Positions 52,380 through 61,885 of a stretch of DNA of 64,000 bases are shown one piece after another (position 1 is the stretch's first letter; each line of letters begins with the position of its first letter). The DNA comes from JACJWR01 sp963842975 (lineage in GTDB: Bacteria; Actinomycetota; Actinomycetes; S36-B12; UBA10799). The stretch covers positions 186,001-250,000 of the forward strand of contig CAWJIH010000004.1 of NCBI GenBank assembly GCA_963842975.1. The letters run 5' to 3'. The notes beneath the pieces were generated by a model. It saw only the letters and a list, made by a program, of their open reading frames with translations, was not told where the DNA came from and searched no databases. The position numbers were made by a program, and so were the translations under genes.

Positions 52380-52865
52380 ATGGCGGAGTTGGCTGGGTCC
52401 TGGACGTTGGTATCGCACTCCACCATCACCTTGCGAACCTCACGGCTTGGGCTGCTGAGCGTGCACGCTCATGCGCCGGTTGTGGAAGGGCAGGTGGACA
52501 TCGCCAACGGCGAAGTGTCGTTGACGTTTGTGGTGGCGATCGACCAGGTGTCGACTGGCAACCCACTGCTCGACCCCGAGGTGCACGCGTTGGTCAACTC
52601 TGGGTCCGACGGGAAGCTGACCTTCACCGGTTCCGGGGCCTCCCTCGCGGAGGTTACGGGGCACGCCTCCGCGGGAAACGTCACGGTGCCACTGGAACTC
52701 GCAGCCCGGCCGCAGCGCGATGATGGGGAAATGCCGCTCGAATTGAGCGGCAAGACCACGTTCCGCGATATTCACGTGCCGCTACCGGGCATGGGTCACA
52801 TCAGCCATATCGACATCGACATCAAGGGCCTGTTGACGCTGATGCGTGCCGCCGCTGGTAGCTAG
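52380..52865 (+). CDS. YceI-like lipid-binding family protein
   Basis: 161 residues from ATG 52380. WTLVSHSTITLRTSRLGLLS then GEVSLTFVVAIDQVSTGN and LTFTGSGASLAEVTGHA follow the YceI beta-barrel pattern, which binds isoprenoid-like molecules. No signal peptide, so cytoplasmic, unlike E. coli YceI. Ends 13 bp from the convergent cold-shock gene. Confidence 0.72.
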   Translation: MAELAGSWTLVSHSTITLRTSRLGLLSVHAHAPVVEGQVDIANGEVSLTFVVAIDQVSTGNPLLDPEVHALVNSGSDGKLTFTGSGASLAEVTGHASAGNVTVPLELAARPQRDDGEMPLELSGKTTFRDIHVPLPGMGHISHIDIDIKGLLTLMRAAAGS

Positions 52866-52878
52866 GCCGGATCGGCCC

Positions 52879-53262
52879 TCAGAGTACGTCGAGGTTGTCT
52901 GCCACGGCGCGTAGCAGTTTGGCGTTCTGCCGGCACTTGGCGTCGTCGGGATACCGACCCTTGCGCAGGTCGTTGGAGAGCCGATCCAGCACCCGAATGA
53001 GGTCCTCGACCATAGGTGCCATCTTCTCCGCCGGAATCCGGGTCGCTTTGGTGACGCTCGGGGCGGGATCCAATACGTGAACCGACAGTGCCTGCGAGCC
53101 CTTGCGGCCCTCCACGATGCCGAATTCCACCCTGCTGCCCTGCCGAAGTTCAACCCCTGGGGACAATGCACTGGCGTGGACGAAGACCTCTTCGCCCTCG
53201 TCGGAGGCAATGAATCCGAAGCCCTTGTCTTGGTCAAAGAACTTCACTTTGCCGGTCGGCAC
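52879..53262 (-). CDS. Cold-shock domain protein with C-terminal helical extension
   Basis: 127 residues. The first 66 are a cold-shock domain with RNP1 KGFGFIA and RNP2 EVFVHAS. The rest is helical (PAEKMAPMVEDLIRVLDRLS, NDLRKGRYPDDAKCRQNAKL), a fusion known from actinomycetes near the xpb locus (mycobacterial cspB-type). The extension's role is unknown. Confidence 0.92.
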   Translation of the reverse strand: MPTGKVKFFDQDKGFGFIASDEGEEVFVHASALSPGVELRQGSRVEFGIVEGRKGSQALSVHVLDPAPSVTKATRIPAEKMAPMVEDLIRVLDRLSNDLRKGRYPDDAKCRQNAKLLRAVADNLDVL

Positions 53263-53437
53263 TGGTCAACCCTCTCGTCGTGTCGCACTGCTCAGCGGTA
53301 TCGGCGCCCTCCGGCCCTGGAAATGGGCATCAACGAAGAAGCCGGCCGCACCGCTGACGTAAACGGCCAAGTGTACTGCTCCCAGATCCGGCGACGCGCA
53401 AGTGCGCCCCATCAGAGCATCGCCGTACCCTTGACCC

Positions 53438-53704
53438 ATGCCTGGCAAGGAGCAAGCATCACACCCGGTCGCACCCGAGATTGCGGCCGGTGACCATCTA
53501 GTCCGCGTGGGTGGACTGATCGCAGCGGTGGGGGCGGTAGCCACGTTGGTGTCGTTGATCCCACTGTTCAACGACTCGTTCGCGCCACCACCGTGGCTGT
53601 GGTTCGTTGCCATCGGCGGGGTCGGGATTGGGGTCGGCTTGAGCCTGTGGGGCATGGTGCGCGCCGCTCGCGCACGCAGTCGCTACCTGCGTGAGGTCGG
53701 CTGA
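53438..53704 (+). CDS. Small two-helix membrane protein
   Basis: 88 residues with two membrane helices (VGGLIAAVGAVATLVSLIPL and WLWFVAIGGVGIGVGLSLWG) and a basic C-terminus. A DUF2530-like small protein; no name. Divergent from the cold-shock gene, convergent with larE. Confidence 0.72.
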   Translation: MPGKEQASHPVAPEIAAGDHLVRVGGLIAAVGAVATLVSLIPLFNDSFAPPPWLWFVAIGGVGIGVGLSLWGMVRAARARSRYLREVG

Positions 53705-53715
53705 CGCCAGCACAA

Positions 53716-54588
53716 TCACGCGGGCCGGATCACTTGTTCGTTCATGCTGCCGGAGCGGAACCCGCGTGGATCCACCTCCACGTTGGTGAAGCCGGCGCCA
53801 AGCACCGCATCCTTCGCCGCGGGCACGGCTGCGACTTCGGCTGCAAACTCCTGGTCCACCTCGATGCGGGCGCGGCCTTCACCAAGATCCCGCACCCGAA
53901 GATTCGCAACCGGTACCTCCAATGTGGCGAAGAGCGCCCGTAGGGCTGATTCGGCGTCCTGCACCCGCCGGAGGGTCGCCGCCGATACGGGTACGCCGTA
54001 GGCGATCCGGGAGGCCAGGCAGGCCTGGGCGGGCTTGTCCGACGTCGAGAGCCCCAACTGCCGGGAAAGTGTCCTGACCTCTGACTTGCTCAGGTGATCC
54101 AACGGAGTCACTGCGCCAAGCCGTCGCGCAGCAGCGATTCCAGGCCGGAAGTCGTGGTGGAGATCATCGGCGTTGGTGCCAGTCATCACCACCACCTCTG
54201 CCATGGGAACGCCACCGCCGGCGGCGGCAGCCCGAAAGACGACGTCGATCACTTCGGTCTTGCAGTGAAAGCAGCGGGATGTCGAGTTCGCGGTGTAGTC
54301 GGGGTTGTCGAGTTCCTGACTTTCGACTTGCAGGTGGCGCACGCCCAGCGAGGCGGCGAACTCCGCTGCGTGCGCTCGCTCCGCGTCGGCCAGTGACGGG
54401 CTCACCGCGGTGACTGCCACCACCCGTTGCGGGCCCAGCGTCCGCACCGCGGCCGCCAACAACAAAGCGCTGTCTGCGCCACCGGAGAAGGCGACGGCGG
54501 CGCGGCGATCCGGGGCGGTCAGTTCCCTGAGTTTGACCGCAAGCGAATCGAGGGCGGAGACGGTTTCAGCACCATCGAGACTCAGCAC
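53716..54588 (-). CDS. larE: ATP-dependent sacrificial sulfur transferase LarE
   Basis: 290 residues. PP-loop SGGADS at 35-40 binds ATP; SRCFHCK (Cys106, Cys109) and KPAQACLASR (Cys190) are the LarE-type cysteines. LarE donates sulfur to the nickel-pincer nucleotide cofactor of lactate racemase-type enzymes. Genes larB and larC are not in the window, so it may serve another acceptor or the others are elsewhere. Cys190 aligns, I believe, with the sacrificial Cys176 of L. plantarum LarE; the other two may bind an Fe-S cluster. Confidence 0.9.
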   Translation of the reverse strand: MLSLDGAETVSALDSLAVKLRELTAPDRRAAVAFSGGADSALLLAAAVRTLGPQRVVAVTAVSPSLADAERAHAAEFAASLGVRHLQVESQELDNPDYTANSTSRCFHCKTEVIDVVFRAAAAGGGVPMAEVVVMTGTNADDLHHDFRPGIAAARRLGAVTPLDHLSKSEVRTLSRQLGLSTSDKPAQACLASRIAYGVPVSAATLRRVQDAESALRALFATLEVPVANLRVRDLGEGRARIEVDQEFAAEVAAVPAAKDAVLGAGFTNVEVDPRGFRSGSMNEQVIRPA

Positions 54589-54649
54589 GCCAACAGCCTA
54601 AGAAGACCGCACGGTGGCGCGCTACCCCAACTCGCGTAGCGTTGATCCG

Positions 54650-56671
54650 ATGACCTCTTCACCACGCAACCGTAGTCTCGCCGATGACCTGCGCCATCGG
54701 GACGAGTCCGCGCTGGCGTCACTGCTGCTTGATCGGGTCGATCTGACCTCACCCACACCGGAGTCGATCCGCGATGTCGCGGCGCGCGCAGCGACCCCTG
54801 GCAGCGTGCGGATGGCCTTGCATCGATTGGATCGGCGTGCCTTGGCTGTGGCTTGGGCAGTGGCGCACCTCGGCACGGCGGACCCGGAGGCCCTAGTGGC
54901 CGAACTTGCGGGGAATGACGCTGAGGATTCGCAAACAGCCGATGCGCAGTGGGCCTCGGTTGTGGCTCACGGCCTTGCCGAGTTGCACCGACTTGGGCTG
55001 GTGTGGAGAGATGGCGAGACCTTGCGCGCCGTGCGGGCGCTGTCCGAGGTTGTCCCTTCGGTGGCGCCGGATCCGCGCCCGGTTGACCCGCAGGCTGTGG
55101 CCGTGCAGACCGGAGCAGAACTTGCTGCCGAGACTGTGAATCGATTCGCCGGGCAGCAGGGCTTGGCGGCCGTGCAGACCGTCCGCGAGCTACTGCGCGG
55201 TTTGGAGGCCGAACCACTCGGCCTCACCAGGGAAGGCGCCGTGGCGATTCGGGAACTCTCGGTGCGGGCCGGCCAACTCGGACTGCCCGAATCGTCCACC
55301 GCAATGTGGATCGAGTTGGGTTGGCTCGCAGGCCTCCTCGGACCGGCCGCCGATTCCAGCGTGATTCTGCCAACGTTGGCGGGGGAGGTGTGGCGCACTG
55401 CGCCGGCGCCGCACGCATGGGCGGTGCTGGTGCAAGCCTGGTGGGCTTCTGATCGTGACTGGGCGGCTTTCGATCGGCCCGGCGGGGTGCGCCCGTACGT
55501 GTTCGGTGATTCCCACGTCTCGACGTCGCTGCCGGCGTTGCGCAGGGAATGGGCGGAACTCGCCCTCGACGCCGGTTGGGCCCCAGTGCGCAACCCGTTT
55601 GCCGTGCTATGCGACCGGCGCCCACTGGCGGATCCCGCTCGGTTGAGCCAATTGATCGACGCCACCGTCGCGCAGTCCGAACAACTCGGCATCACCGGCC
55701 GGGGTGTGCTTTCGCAGATGGGGCGAGCGCTGTGGTTCGACGCCGCCCCACTCGACCCGGCGGATCCGGAGCCGGAGATCGCTGTGGTTGACGTTGCCAC
55801 ACCGATGCTGCCCGAAGAAATCGAACGCATCGTGGTGCAGGGCGACCACACCATCGTCGCGCCTGGACCCTTGACCCCAATGCTGGCCGCCCAGATCAGC
55901 AGCTTCGCCGCTGTCGAATCCACCGGCGGGGCCACGGTCTACCGCCTGAGCGTTTCCACAATCGAGGAGGCGCTCGACCGCGGATGGACCGCGGAACAGA
56001 TCCTGGAGGTGCTCAAGACCCGGTCCCAGGTCGAGATCCCACAGCCGGTGGGCTACCTGATTCAGGACACGGCTGCTCGCCACGGTCGGATCCGAGTGGG
56101 TGCGGCCACTGGATACGTTCGAACCGAAGACGCTGCGGCCCTGGATCTTGTGCTCACCGCCCTCGACAAGGCCGGGTTGGCAGCTGAGCGGCTGTCGCCG
56201 ACAGTCGCAGTGTCGTCGGTTCCGCCAGCCACGCTGGTCAAGGCGATTCGATCCGCTGGCGTGGCGGCGACCGCTGGCCAAAGCATCGACGGTGGCACGA
56301 TCGAGACCGGGCCGGCGGTGGCGCCGGTACCACGTCCGCCCGCTCCGGTGGCGGGGGTCGACCCGCACCGGGTGAAGTCGCTGGCGGCTGCGCTGACCGC
56401 CATTGCCAGCCCGGACCAGGACGTGGAGGTGCCGACCGCGCCGGACGTGCCGCGGATGCACTCCGCCCAAGTTCAGGCCGCCATCGCCTCATCCTTGACT
56501 GCCAAGGACAGCCGGATGTGGCTGAGGTACGCGGACAACGCTGGTGCGGACACCCTCTACTTCGTCAAGCCGCTGCATTTGGCTGGCGGAGTCTGCGAGG
56601 CGTTCGACATCAATCGAGCGAAACCGCGTCGGTTCGCGGTTTCCCGGGTTATTGGAGTGGTTCCCGCATGA
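54650..56671 (+). CDS. Helicase-associated (XPB partner) protein
   Basis: 673 residues from ATG 54650. The pattern (RALAVAWAVAHLGTADPEAL, DHTIVAPGPLTPMLAAQISS, VESTGGATVYRLS, EALDRGWTAEQILEVLK) matches the actinobacterial protein always encoded next to bacterial XPB and annotated as helicase C-terminal domain or helicase-associated. It has no ATPase motifs itself. Its stop overlaps the XPB start (ATGA), so the two are made together and probably form a DNA repair unit. Confidence 0.9.
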   Translation: MTSSPRNRSLADDLRHRDESALASLLLDRVDLTSPTPESIRDVAARAATPGSVRMALHRLDRRALAVAWAVAHLGTADPEALVAELAGNDAEDSQTADAQWASVVAHGLAELHRLGLVWRDGETLRAVRALSEVVPSVAPDPRPVDPQAVAVQTGAELAAETVNRFAGQQGLAAVQTVRELLRGLEAEPLGLTREGAVAIRELSVRAGQLGLPESSTAMWIELGWLAGLLGPAADSSVILPTLAGEVWRTAPAPHAWAVLVQAWWASDRDWAAFDRPGGVRPYVFGDSHVSTSLPALRREWAELALDAGWAPVRNPFAVLCDRRPLADPARLSQLIDATVAQSEQLGITGRGVLSQMGRALWFDAAPLDPADPEPEIAVVDVATPMLPEEIERIVVQGDHTIVAPGPLTPMLAAQISSFAAVESTGGATVYRLSVSTIEEALDRGWTAEQILEVLKTRSQVEIPQPVGYLIQDTAARHGRIRVGAATGYVRTEDAAALDLVLTALDKAGLAAERLSPTVAVSSVPPATLVKAIRSAGVAATAGQSIDGGTIETGPAVAPVPRPPAPVAGVDPHRVKSLAAALTAIASPDQDVEVPTAPDVPRMHSAQVQAAIASSLTAKDSRMWLRYADNAGADTLYFVKPLHLAGGVCEAFDINRAKPRRFAVSRVIGVVPA

Positions 56672-58305
56672 CCAACGGTCCTTTGATCGTGCAGAGCGAC
56701 AAGACGCTGCTGCTGGAAGTGGATCACCCCGACGCCGATCAGGCCAGGCGAGACATCGCCCCGTTCGCCGAATTGGAGCGGGCTCCTGAACATGTGCACA
56801 CCTACCGCATCACCCCGCTCGCGTTGTGGAATGCGCGGGCCGCTGGGCATGACGCTGAGGGTGTCATCGACACGCTCATGAACTACTCCAGGTATGCGGT
56901 TCCACACGCGCTGCTGATTGATGTGGCGGACACGATGGACCGCTATGGCAGGTTGCGGCTGTTGGACCATCCCGCGCACGGCTTGGTGCTCGAAGCTCTC
57001 GATATCCCGGTGCTCGAAGAAGTCCTGCGGTCGAAGAAGGTTGCGCCCCTAGTCGGGGCCCGGATCGACGACGGGTTGGTGGCGGTTCACCCCTCTGAGC
57101 GCGGCCACCTCAAGCAGGTGCTGCTGAAGTTGGGGTGGCCGGCCGAAGACATGGCCGGCTACGTCGATGGTGAAGCCCACTCGATCACTCTGGACGAATC
57201 CAACTGGACGCTGCGGGAGTACCAGCGTCACGCTGCGGAGAGTTTCTGGCACGGCGGCTCCGGAGTGGTGGTACTGCCCTGCGGAGCTGGCAAGACCCTG
57301 GTGGGTGCGGCTGCCATGGCCATGGCGCAGGCCACGACGCTGATCCTGGTGACGAACACCGTCTCGGCTCGGCAGTGGCGAGAAGAGCTACTGCGCCGGA
57401 CGTCATTGACCGAAGATGAGATCGGCGAATACTCCGGTGCTCGCAAAGAGGTGCGCCCGGTGACAATCGCGACGTATCAGGTGCTCACCACCAGGCGCAA
57501 GGGCGTCTACAGCCACCTTGACCTGCTCGACGCCCGCGATTGGGGACTGATTCTCTACGACGAAGTTCACCTGCTGCCGGCGCCGATTTTTCGCTTCACC
57601 GCGGACATCCAGGCACGCCGCCGACTCGGTCTCACCGCCACCCTCGTGCGCGAGGACGGCTTGGAAAACGACGTGTTCAGCCTGATCGGCCCGAAGCGCT
57701 TCGATGCGCCCTGGAAGGAAATTGAGGCACAGGGCTACATTGCACCGGCGGAATGCACAGAGGTGCGCGTGACGCTGCCAGAAGGCGAGCGCTTGGCGTA
57801 CGCCATGGCCGAACCGGAGGAGCGCTACCGGCTGGCTGCGTCCACCCGAATGAAATCGGATGTGGTCTCAGCGCTGCTGCACAAACATGAGGGCGAACGC
57901 GTGCTGGTGATCGGCCAGTATTTGGATCAATTGGCGGAGTTGGGCGAGCTGCTCGATGCGCCGGTGGTGACTGGCGACACTTCAGTCAAAGAGCGTCAGG
58001 TGCTGTTTGAGCAGTTCCGTTCCGGAGAGTTGCGCACGCTGGTGGTTTCCAAGGTCGCCAACTTCTCCCTAGACCTGCCCGAGGCCGGGGTGGCGGTGCA
58101 GGTATCGGGCTCGTTCGGGAGCCGGCAGGAGGAGGCTCAGCGACTCGGCCGGATTCTGCGGCCGAAGAGTGACGGACGCACCGCTCACTTCTACACGGTG
58201 GTGGCAAGGGACACTGTGGATGCCGACTTCGCAGCCCACCGGCAACGCTTCCTCGCTGAGCAGGGCTACTCCTACCACATCGTGGACGCCGACTCCCTGG
58301 GCTAA
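56668..58305 (+). CDS. Bacterial XPB-type DNA repair helicase
   Basis: 545 residues, SF2 helicase. Motif I PCGAGKT (about residues 206-212), motif II DEVHLLP with Asp298, motif III LTATLVRED and motif VI QRLGRILRP. The N-terminal part has the damage-recognition domain of bacterial/archaeal XPB. It unwinds DNA 3' to 5'. Convergent with the membrane gene, overlapping by 4 bp at the stops. Confidence 0.95.
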   Translation: MTNGPLIVQSDKTLLLEVDHPDADQARRDIAPFAELERAPEHVHTYRITPLALWNARAAGHDAEGVIDTLMNYSRYAVPHALLIDVADTMDRYGRLRLLDHPAHGLVLEALDIPVLEEVLRSKKVAPLVGARIDDGLVAVHPSERGHLKQVLLKLGWPAEDMAGYVDGEAHSITLDESNWTLREYQRHAAESFWHGGSGVVVLPCGAGKTLVGAAAMAMAQATTLILVTNTVSARQWREELLRRTSLTEDEIGEYSGARKEVRPVTIATYQVLTTRRKGVYSHLDLLDARDWGLILYDEVHLLPAPIFRFTADIQARRRLGLTATLVREDGLENDVFSLIGPKRFDAPWKEIEAQGYIAPAECTEVRVTLPEGERLAYAMAEPEERYRLAASTRMKSDVVSALLHKHEGERVLVIGQYLDQLAELGELLDAPVVTGDTSVKERQVLFEQFRSGELRTLVVSKVANFSLDLPEAGVAVQVSGSFGSRQEEAQRLGRILRPKSDGRTAHFYTVVARDTVDADFAAHRQRFLAEQGYSYHIVDADSLG

Positions 58306-59613
58306 CCGGCTCCTGATCCCGGGCGACCTTTGCGTTTCCCTACCCCAGCCAGCGCGCGAGCCAGAAGTCGCCACCGGCCACGGGAATATGGGTCCCCACC
58401 CCACTGCATGACCAGCAGCAGGGCCACGACTGCCGTGCCCAGCGACAACCGTCGGGCCACGGGCTGGGGCCGTCCAAGAACAACTCGGCCGAGTATGAGC
58501 ACACCGGTGATCACTCCGATCAGCGCGATCCACCGACCCCAGTCCAGCGCCAACACGAACATCGGGAGAATCACAGCGGTCACGAGTGCCAGGCTGATCA
58601 GGTCTGCGGTGCGGGCGGAGCGACGGCTGTCCAGCAGCCAGCCGGCAGCAACTACCCACACCACCACAAGCGCCGCTGCAGCCGCCCAGGCGACCCAAAG
58701 ACCCGTCTCCAGGTAATCCCTTACCAACCAGTTGATGCCGTCCTGTGGGCTCGTGGTGAGCCACCACAGGGCCGCTGGGAAGCCGGCGTCGGCGCCCCAC
58801 ACCTGAACGGTGGGAAGTGAAAGCCATTCCTTGGTGGTGGCGTCCACAGCAGACCACGTAAGCCGGTACTGGGCGGTGGAATTCAGCGTGACCGCGCTGA
58901 CCGTTCCAAGCGCAATCAGCGAAGGTGCTGCGAGTGCCAGGAAATTCGGCACCGGCAGCTGCCACCTGCGCGGGCTGCGCGGGCGGCCAAATGCGAGCCG
59001 TGTCGTGCTGGCTGGGGGGTTGGGGTGCACCCAGAACATGAGGTACACGATGGCCGCGCAGGTCACAATCGCGAGTCCTTCATGCACCAGCACGCCAAGC
59101 CCGCAGGCAACGGAACTGACTAATGCGACGATTACCCAGGCTCGCCTGCCTGGCCAGCGGACACCGACGAGGATGACCCCAAGCAGCAGCGCAAGGAAGA
59201 GATACTCCTTTCGCAGGGCAGCCGTGGTGCCGGCAAGGTCGCTCGCCATGGAGCGTGTTCTGCACGGTCGACAGTGCCAGCCCACCTGGCAAGAGCCACA
59301 GCAGCAGGGGCCATCCAGCATGGGTACGCCGCACCGCAAGCCAGACCAGTCGCGCGAAGCCCGCTGCCACGACGATGAGCAACGTGACCACGACGAGGAT
59401 CAGAGCAGTCTGGTCGGAGATCCACGGCGTGCCGAGGAGGATGTCCCCGGACAACCCTCGACGCGTGAACCCTCCGCCGTTGTTGATCAGCCACTCAGCT
59501 GCGGTGTAACCCCAGGTCGCGTTGCGTTCCAGGCCGTTCGCCACCACCAGGGCCGTGGGGACAACGGCGAGGGTGAAACCGAGCAGGTTCAGCGTCCGCC
59601 ACAGCCAACGCAC
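58302..59613 (-). CDS. Multi-pass membrane protein, +1 frameshift
   Basis: GTG 59613 with GAGGGG upstream starts a protein with about ten membrane helices. The frame breaks at about 59249: one C too many in CTCCATGG. The corrected product is 436 residues, joining LALSTVQNTL to MASDLAGTTAALRKEYLFLA. There is a WSAVDATTKEWLSLPTVQVW external loop near the middle. Topology resembles GT-C glycosyltransferases or polymerases, but the DxD or ExD near the N-terminus was not found, so no function is assigned. Confidence 0.75.
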
Positions 59614-59821
59614 GGAGCCCCTCGGGGGGCCAGCAGTGAGCAGTGGGGGTTGGTGCCCGCTGCAGTGACGGGGGCTGCGGGACGTTGAACAACCGGCCGG
59701 GTGTGGTCGACCCGGATCGCTGTTCGGTTGCCCACCTAGGTGTTGTAGCACCGCTTTCCCGCCGGCAGCCGGAACGGCCGAGCGTGTCGGGCGTGTCGGG
59801 CGCCCGGTAGGGCCTGGCTGG

Positions 59822-60289
59822 CTAGCCCTGGGTGGACAGCCGGAAGACCCAGATCCCACGCAGATCGTTCTCGGCACCTTCCCCAACCGCTTGGATGCGC
59901 ATCTCCACACCCTCCTCGGGGATCGGCTGGAACTCCGGGAAGGTGAACCGGAAGTAGGTGCTGGTGATCGGAGTGTCACTGAGGCGTTCGTTGCCGATCA
60001 CCGGGTACCAGCCGCCGTCAGTGACGACGGGATCGACGCTGATGCCGACAACATCGCCTGGCACCACATTGACGGTGGGTGCCGCGTCCCCTTCTTTGGC
60101 CGCGTCCACGATGCTCGCGGCACACCCCTGCGCTTGGATGGACTCGCTGGGATCATGCGACCAGCACAGCGCGCGGCCCCATTCGGAGTTTGTGCCGGAG
60201 AAGACGGTCACCAGTGGCCCCGGCTTCTCGCACGCGGTGAGCGCGGCCACTGATCCGAGCGCGACAATGGCGATCGCCATGCGCTTCAT
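59822..60289 (-). CDS. DUF2771 lipoprotein
   Basis: 155 residues. Signal segment and lipobox LTAC (Cys20), then a beta-rich domain (PTVNVVPGDVVGISVDPVV, YFRFTFPEFQPI). DUF2771 is found in actinomycetes next to DUF3027, as here; function unknown. Its ATG directly follows the DUF3027 stop. Confidence 0.88.
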   Translation of the reverse strand: MKRMAIAIVALGSVAALTACEKPGPLVTVFSGTNSEWGRALCWSHDPSESIQAQGCAASIVDAAKEGDAAPTVNVVPGDVVGISVDPVVTDGGWYPVIGNERLSDTPITSTYFRFTFPEFQPIPEEGVEMRIQAVGEGAENDLRGIWVFRLSTQG

Positions 60290-61129
60290 CTAGCTCTCCT
60301 CTGTTGGTGGGTCCGCGTCCGCAGCCGCGGAGGGTGAATCGTCGTCCTGGTCCTCGTTGTCCTCGTCGATCACTGCGTCGGGGAGGACGAAGGTGAGCAT
60401 CTCGTAGCCGAGTTCGTCAAGCACAGCTTCGGTGCTCGAAGGTTTGGTGACTACGACATTTTCACTGTGTGCCCCACAGCCGTAGTCCAAGGCCACCACC
60501 CGAGCGTCTGCTGGCGACATCGAATTGGCACACACGCCGAAGGCCAGACCCAGCGGGCCGCTCAGATGCAACAGCCAGCCGCAGGTGGAGCACGGGGAAG
60601 TGGAGTGTCGCGCCATCGGCGCTGCCGGGCCGCGCTCGCCGGAGCGCCATCGCTGGGCGGCCTCATCGCGGCCAAGTGCGGAGAGGACTCGCGGCCGACC
60701 TAGGCCTGGCTCCCACCAGGGGGGTTCAAGTTCATGGTCCGGTGAATCGTCCGCGGCGCCGGTGTAGCCGGGCACCAGCCGTTCGTCGTCAGCCGCTGTT
60801 GGGATGACGTCACCGACACCTAGGTCGTCTGGGCGCAGTCGGTCGCCGAATGGGACCCACTCTGGGGCAACCACAGAATCCGGGCCGGGGATCAGGACCA
60901 CCTCGTCCACGGTGGCGCTGCGAGATTTGGGTGCCCGGGCCAAGGTGACCGACCACTGCCATCCGCGATACGCGGGATCGGTGCACTCGAACAAGTGGGT
61001 GACCAGCCGCTTGCCGTCGGCCTGTGCACCGATGTGGTCGCCCACCGGGTGGGGACTTGCCTCAGCTTCCGCGGCCTCCCGGGCCACGTCAATCGCGCGA
61101 CCGGCCACGGCATCTACTGTGGGTGTCAC
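60290..61129 (-). CDS. DUF3027 protein
   Basis: 279 residues from GTG 61129, which overlaps the DUF2530 stop as GTGA. Conserved DUF3027 parts: HLFECTDPAYRGWQWSVTLA, LIPGPDSVVAPEWVPFGDRL and a Cys cluster (SPCSTCGWLL, FGVCANSMSP, DYGCGAHSE) that may bind zinc. The C-terminus is acidic. Function unknown. Open frame upstream of 61129 is antisense to nothing but has no ribosome site. Confidence 0.9.
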   Translation of the reverse strand: MTPTVDAVAGRAIDVAREAAEAEASPHPVGDHIGAQADGKRLVTHLFECTDPAYRGWQWSVTLARAPKSRSATVDEVVLIPGPDSVVAPEWVPFGDRLRPDDLGVGDVIPTAADDERLVPGYTGAADDSPDHELEPPWWEPGLGRPRVLSALGRDEAAQRWRSGERGPAAPMARHSTSPCSTCGWLLHLSGPLGLAFGVCANSMSPADARVVALDYGCGAHSENVVVTKPSSTEAVLDELGYEMLTFVLPDAVIDEDNEDQDDDSPSAAADADPPTEES

Positions 61130-61392
61130 GATGACGAGTGCTCCCTGTCCGTGGTGGCGGCGCGATACACATTCCTGCGACGCACAACGTAGATGAGGCC
61201 GAGGCCGCCGAGCGCGGCACCCACTGGCGGCACCCAGAGCCACCACGAGGCCCCGGCGTCGGCTAGCGGTGTGCGGAAAAACACCAGCAGAATCACTCCG
61301 GCCACCACCCACAGTGCGGTGCCGACGGCTGCCGCGGAGACGCCATCGGCATCGACCGGCGTGGTCGTTGGATCGACGGCAGGAGAGTCCAC
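61126..61392 (-). CDS. DUF2530 small membrane protein
   Basis: 88 residues from GTG 61392 with two membrane helices (GTALWVVAGVILLVFF and WVPPVGAALGGLGLIYVV), then VRRRNVYR. The DUF2530 pattern. First of a three-gene overlapping set with DUF3027 and DUF2771. Confidence 0.88.
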   Translation of the reverse strand: MDSPAVDPTTTPVDADGVSAAAVGTALWVVAGVILLVFFRTPLADAGASWWLWVPPVGAALGGLGLIYVVRRRNVYRAATTDREHSSS

Positions 61393-61461
61393 GCACCCAG
61401 GCTACCTGAGCACCCGGCTCCGGTGCCCAGCGCTTCAAGTGGATCGCGTTAGTGTGCTCGG

Positions 61462-61548
61462 ATGGATCCCAAGACCCGTCGCCTCATCACCCTGGTCGTG
61501 CTATTCGGCCTGGTTCTGGTGGCGGTAGTTGCTGCCCTCGTTTCCTAG
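61462..61548 (+). CDS. Possible 28-residue single-helix membrane peptide
   Basis: ATG 61462 to TAG 61548. MDPKTRRLITLVVLFGLVLV then AVVAALVS: a basic start and one full-length membrane helix, which is unlikely by chance. It overlaps the 3' end of the XRE gene on the other strand by 62 bp and has only a weak ribosome site. Short membrane peptides are common in this part of actinomycete genomes. Confidence 0.5.
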   Translation: MDPKTRRLITLVVLFGLVLVAVVAALVS

Positions 61549-61786
61549 CGATCTCAGCTGCCTCACGTTCCAGGTCGCCAATGCTCACCTGGAGTTCATC
61601 GGAGATCCGCCACAGTCGGTCGATGGTCACCGCATGAACACCGTTCTCCAAGCGGCCGACTGACTTGCGATCCCAGCCGATTCGACCGGCGAGATCCTCC
61701 TGGGACCAGCCACGAGCCTCTCGGCGTCGAAGGATGGCCTGGCCCAGGAAGTACCGGCGCCGGGGCGCGCGATCGTCATCGGCCAC
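61487..61786 (-). CDS. XRE-family helix-turn-helix regulator
   Basis: 99 residues. The HTH is ILRRREARGWSQEDLAGRIG, then WDRKSVGRLENGVHAVTIDR, a textbook XRE domain with the recognition helix at RKSVGRLE. The C-terminus is a short helix and a Pro-rich tail. Target unknown; it is transcribed alone. Confidence 0.88.
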   Translation of the reverse strand: MADDDRAPRRRYFLGQAILRRREARGWSQEDLAGRIGWDRKSVGRLENGVHAVTIDRLWRISDELQVSIGDLEREAAEIARKRGQQLPPPEPGRIARPG

Positions 61787-61885
61787 GAAATGAACTTGCT
61801 GCCGATCCGGCTCCAGGTCAGTACCACGCCTGGTACATTTCCGCGCACAGTGAATCTAGGCCGCGCGCTGATCACGGATCCGAAC

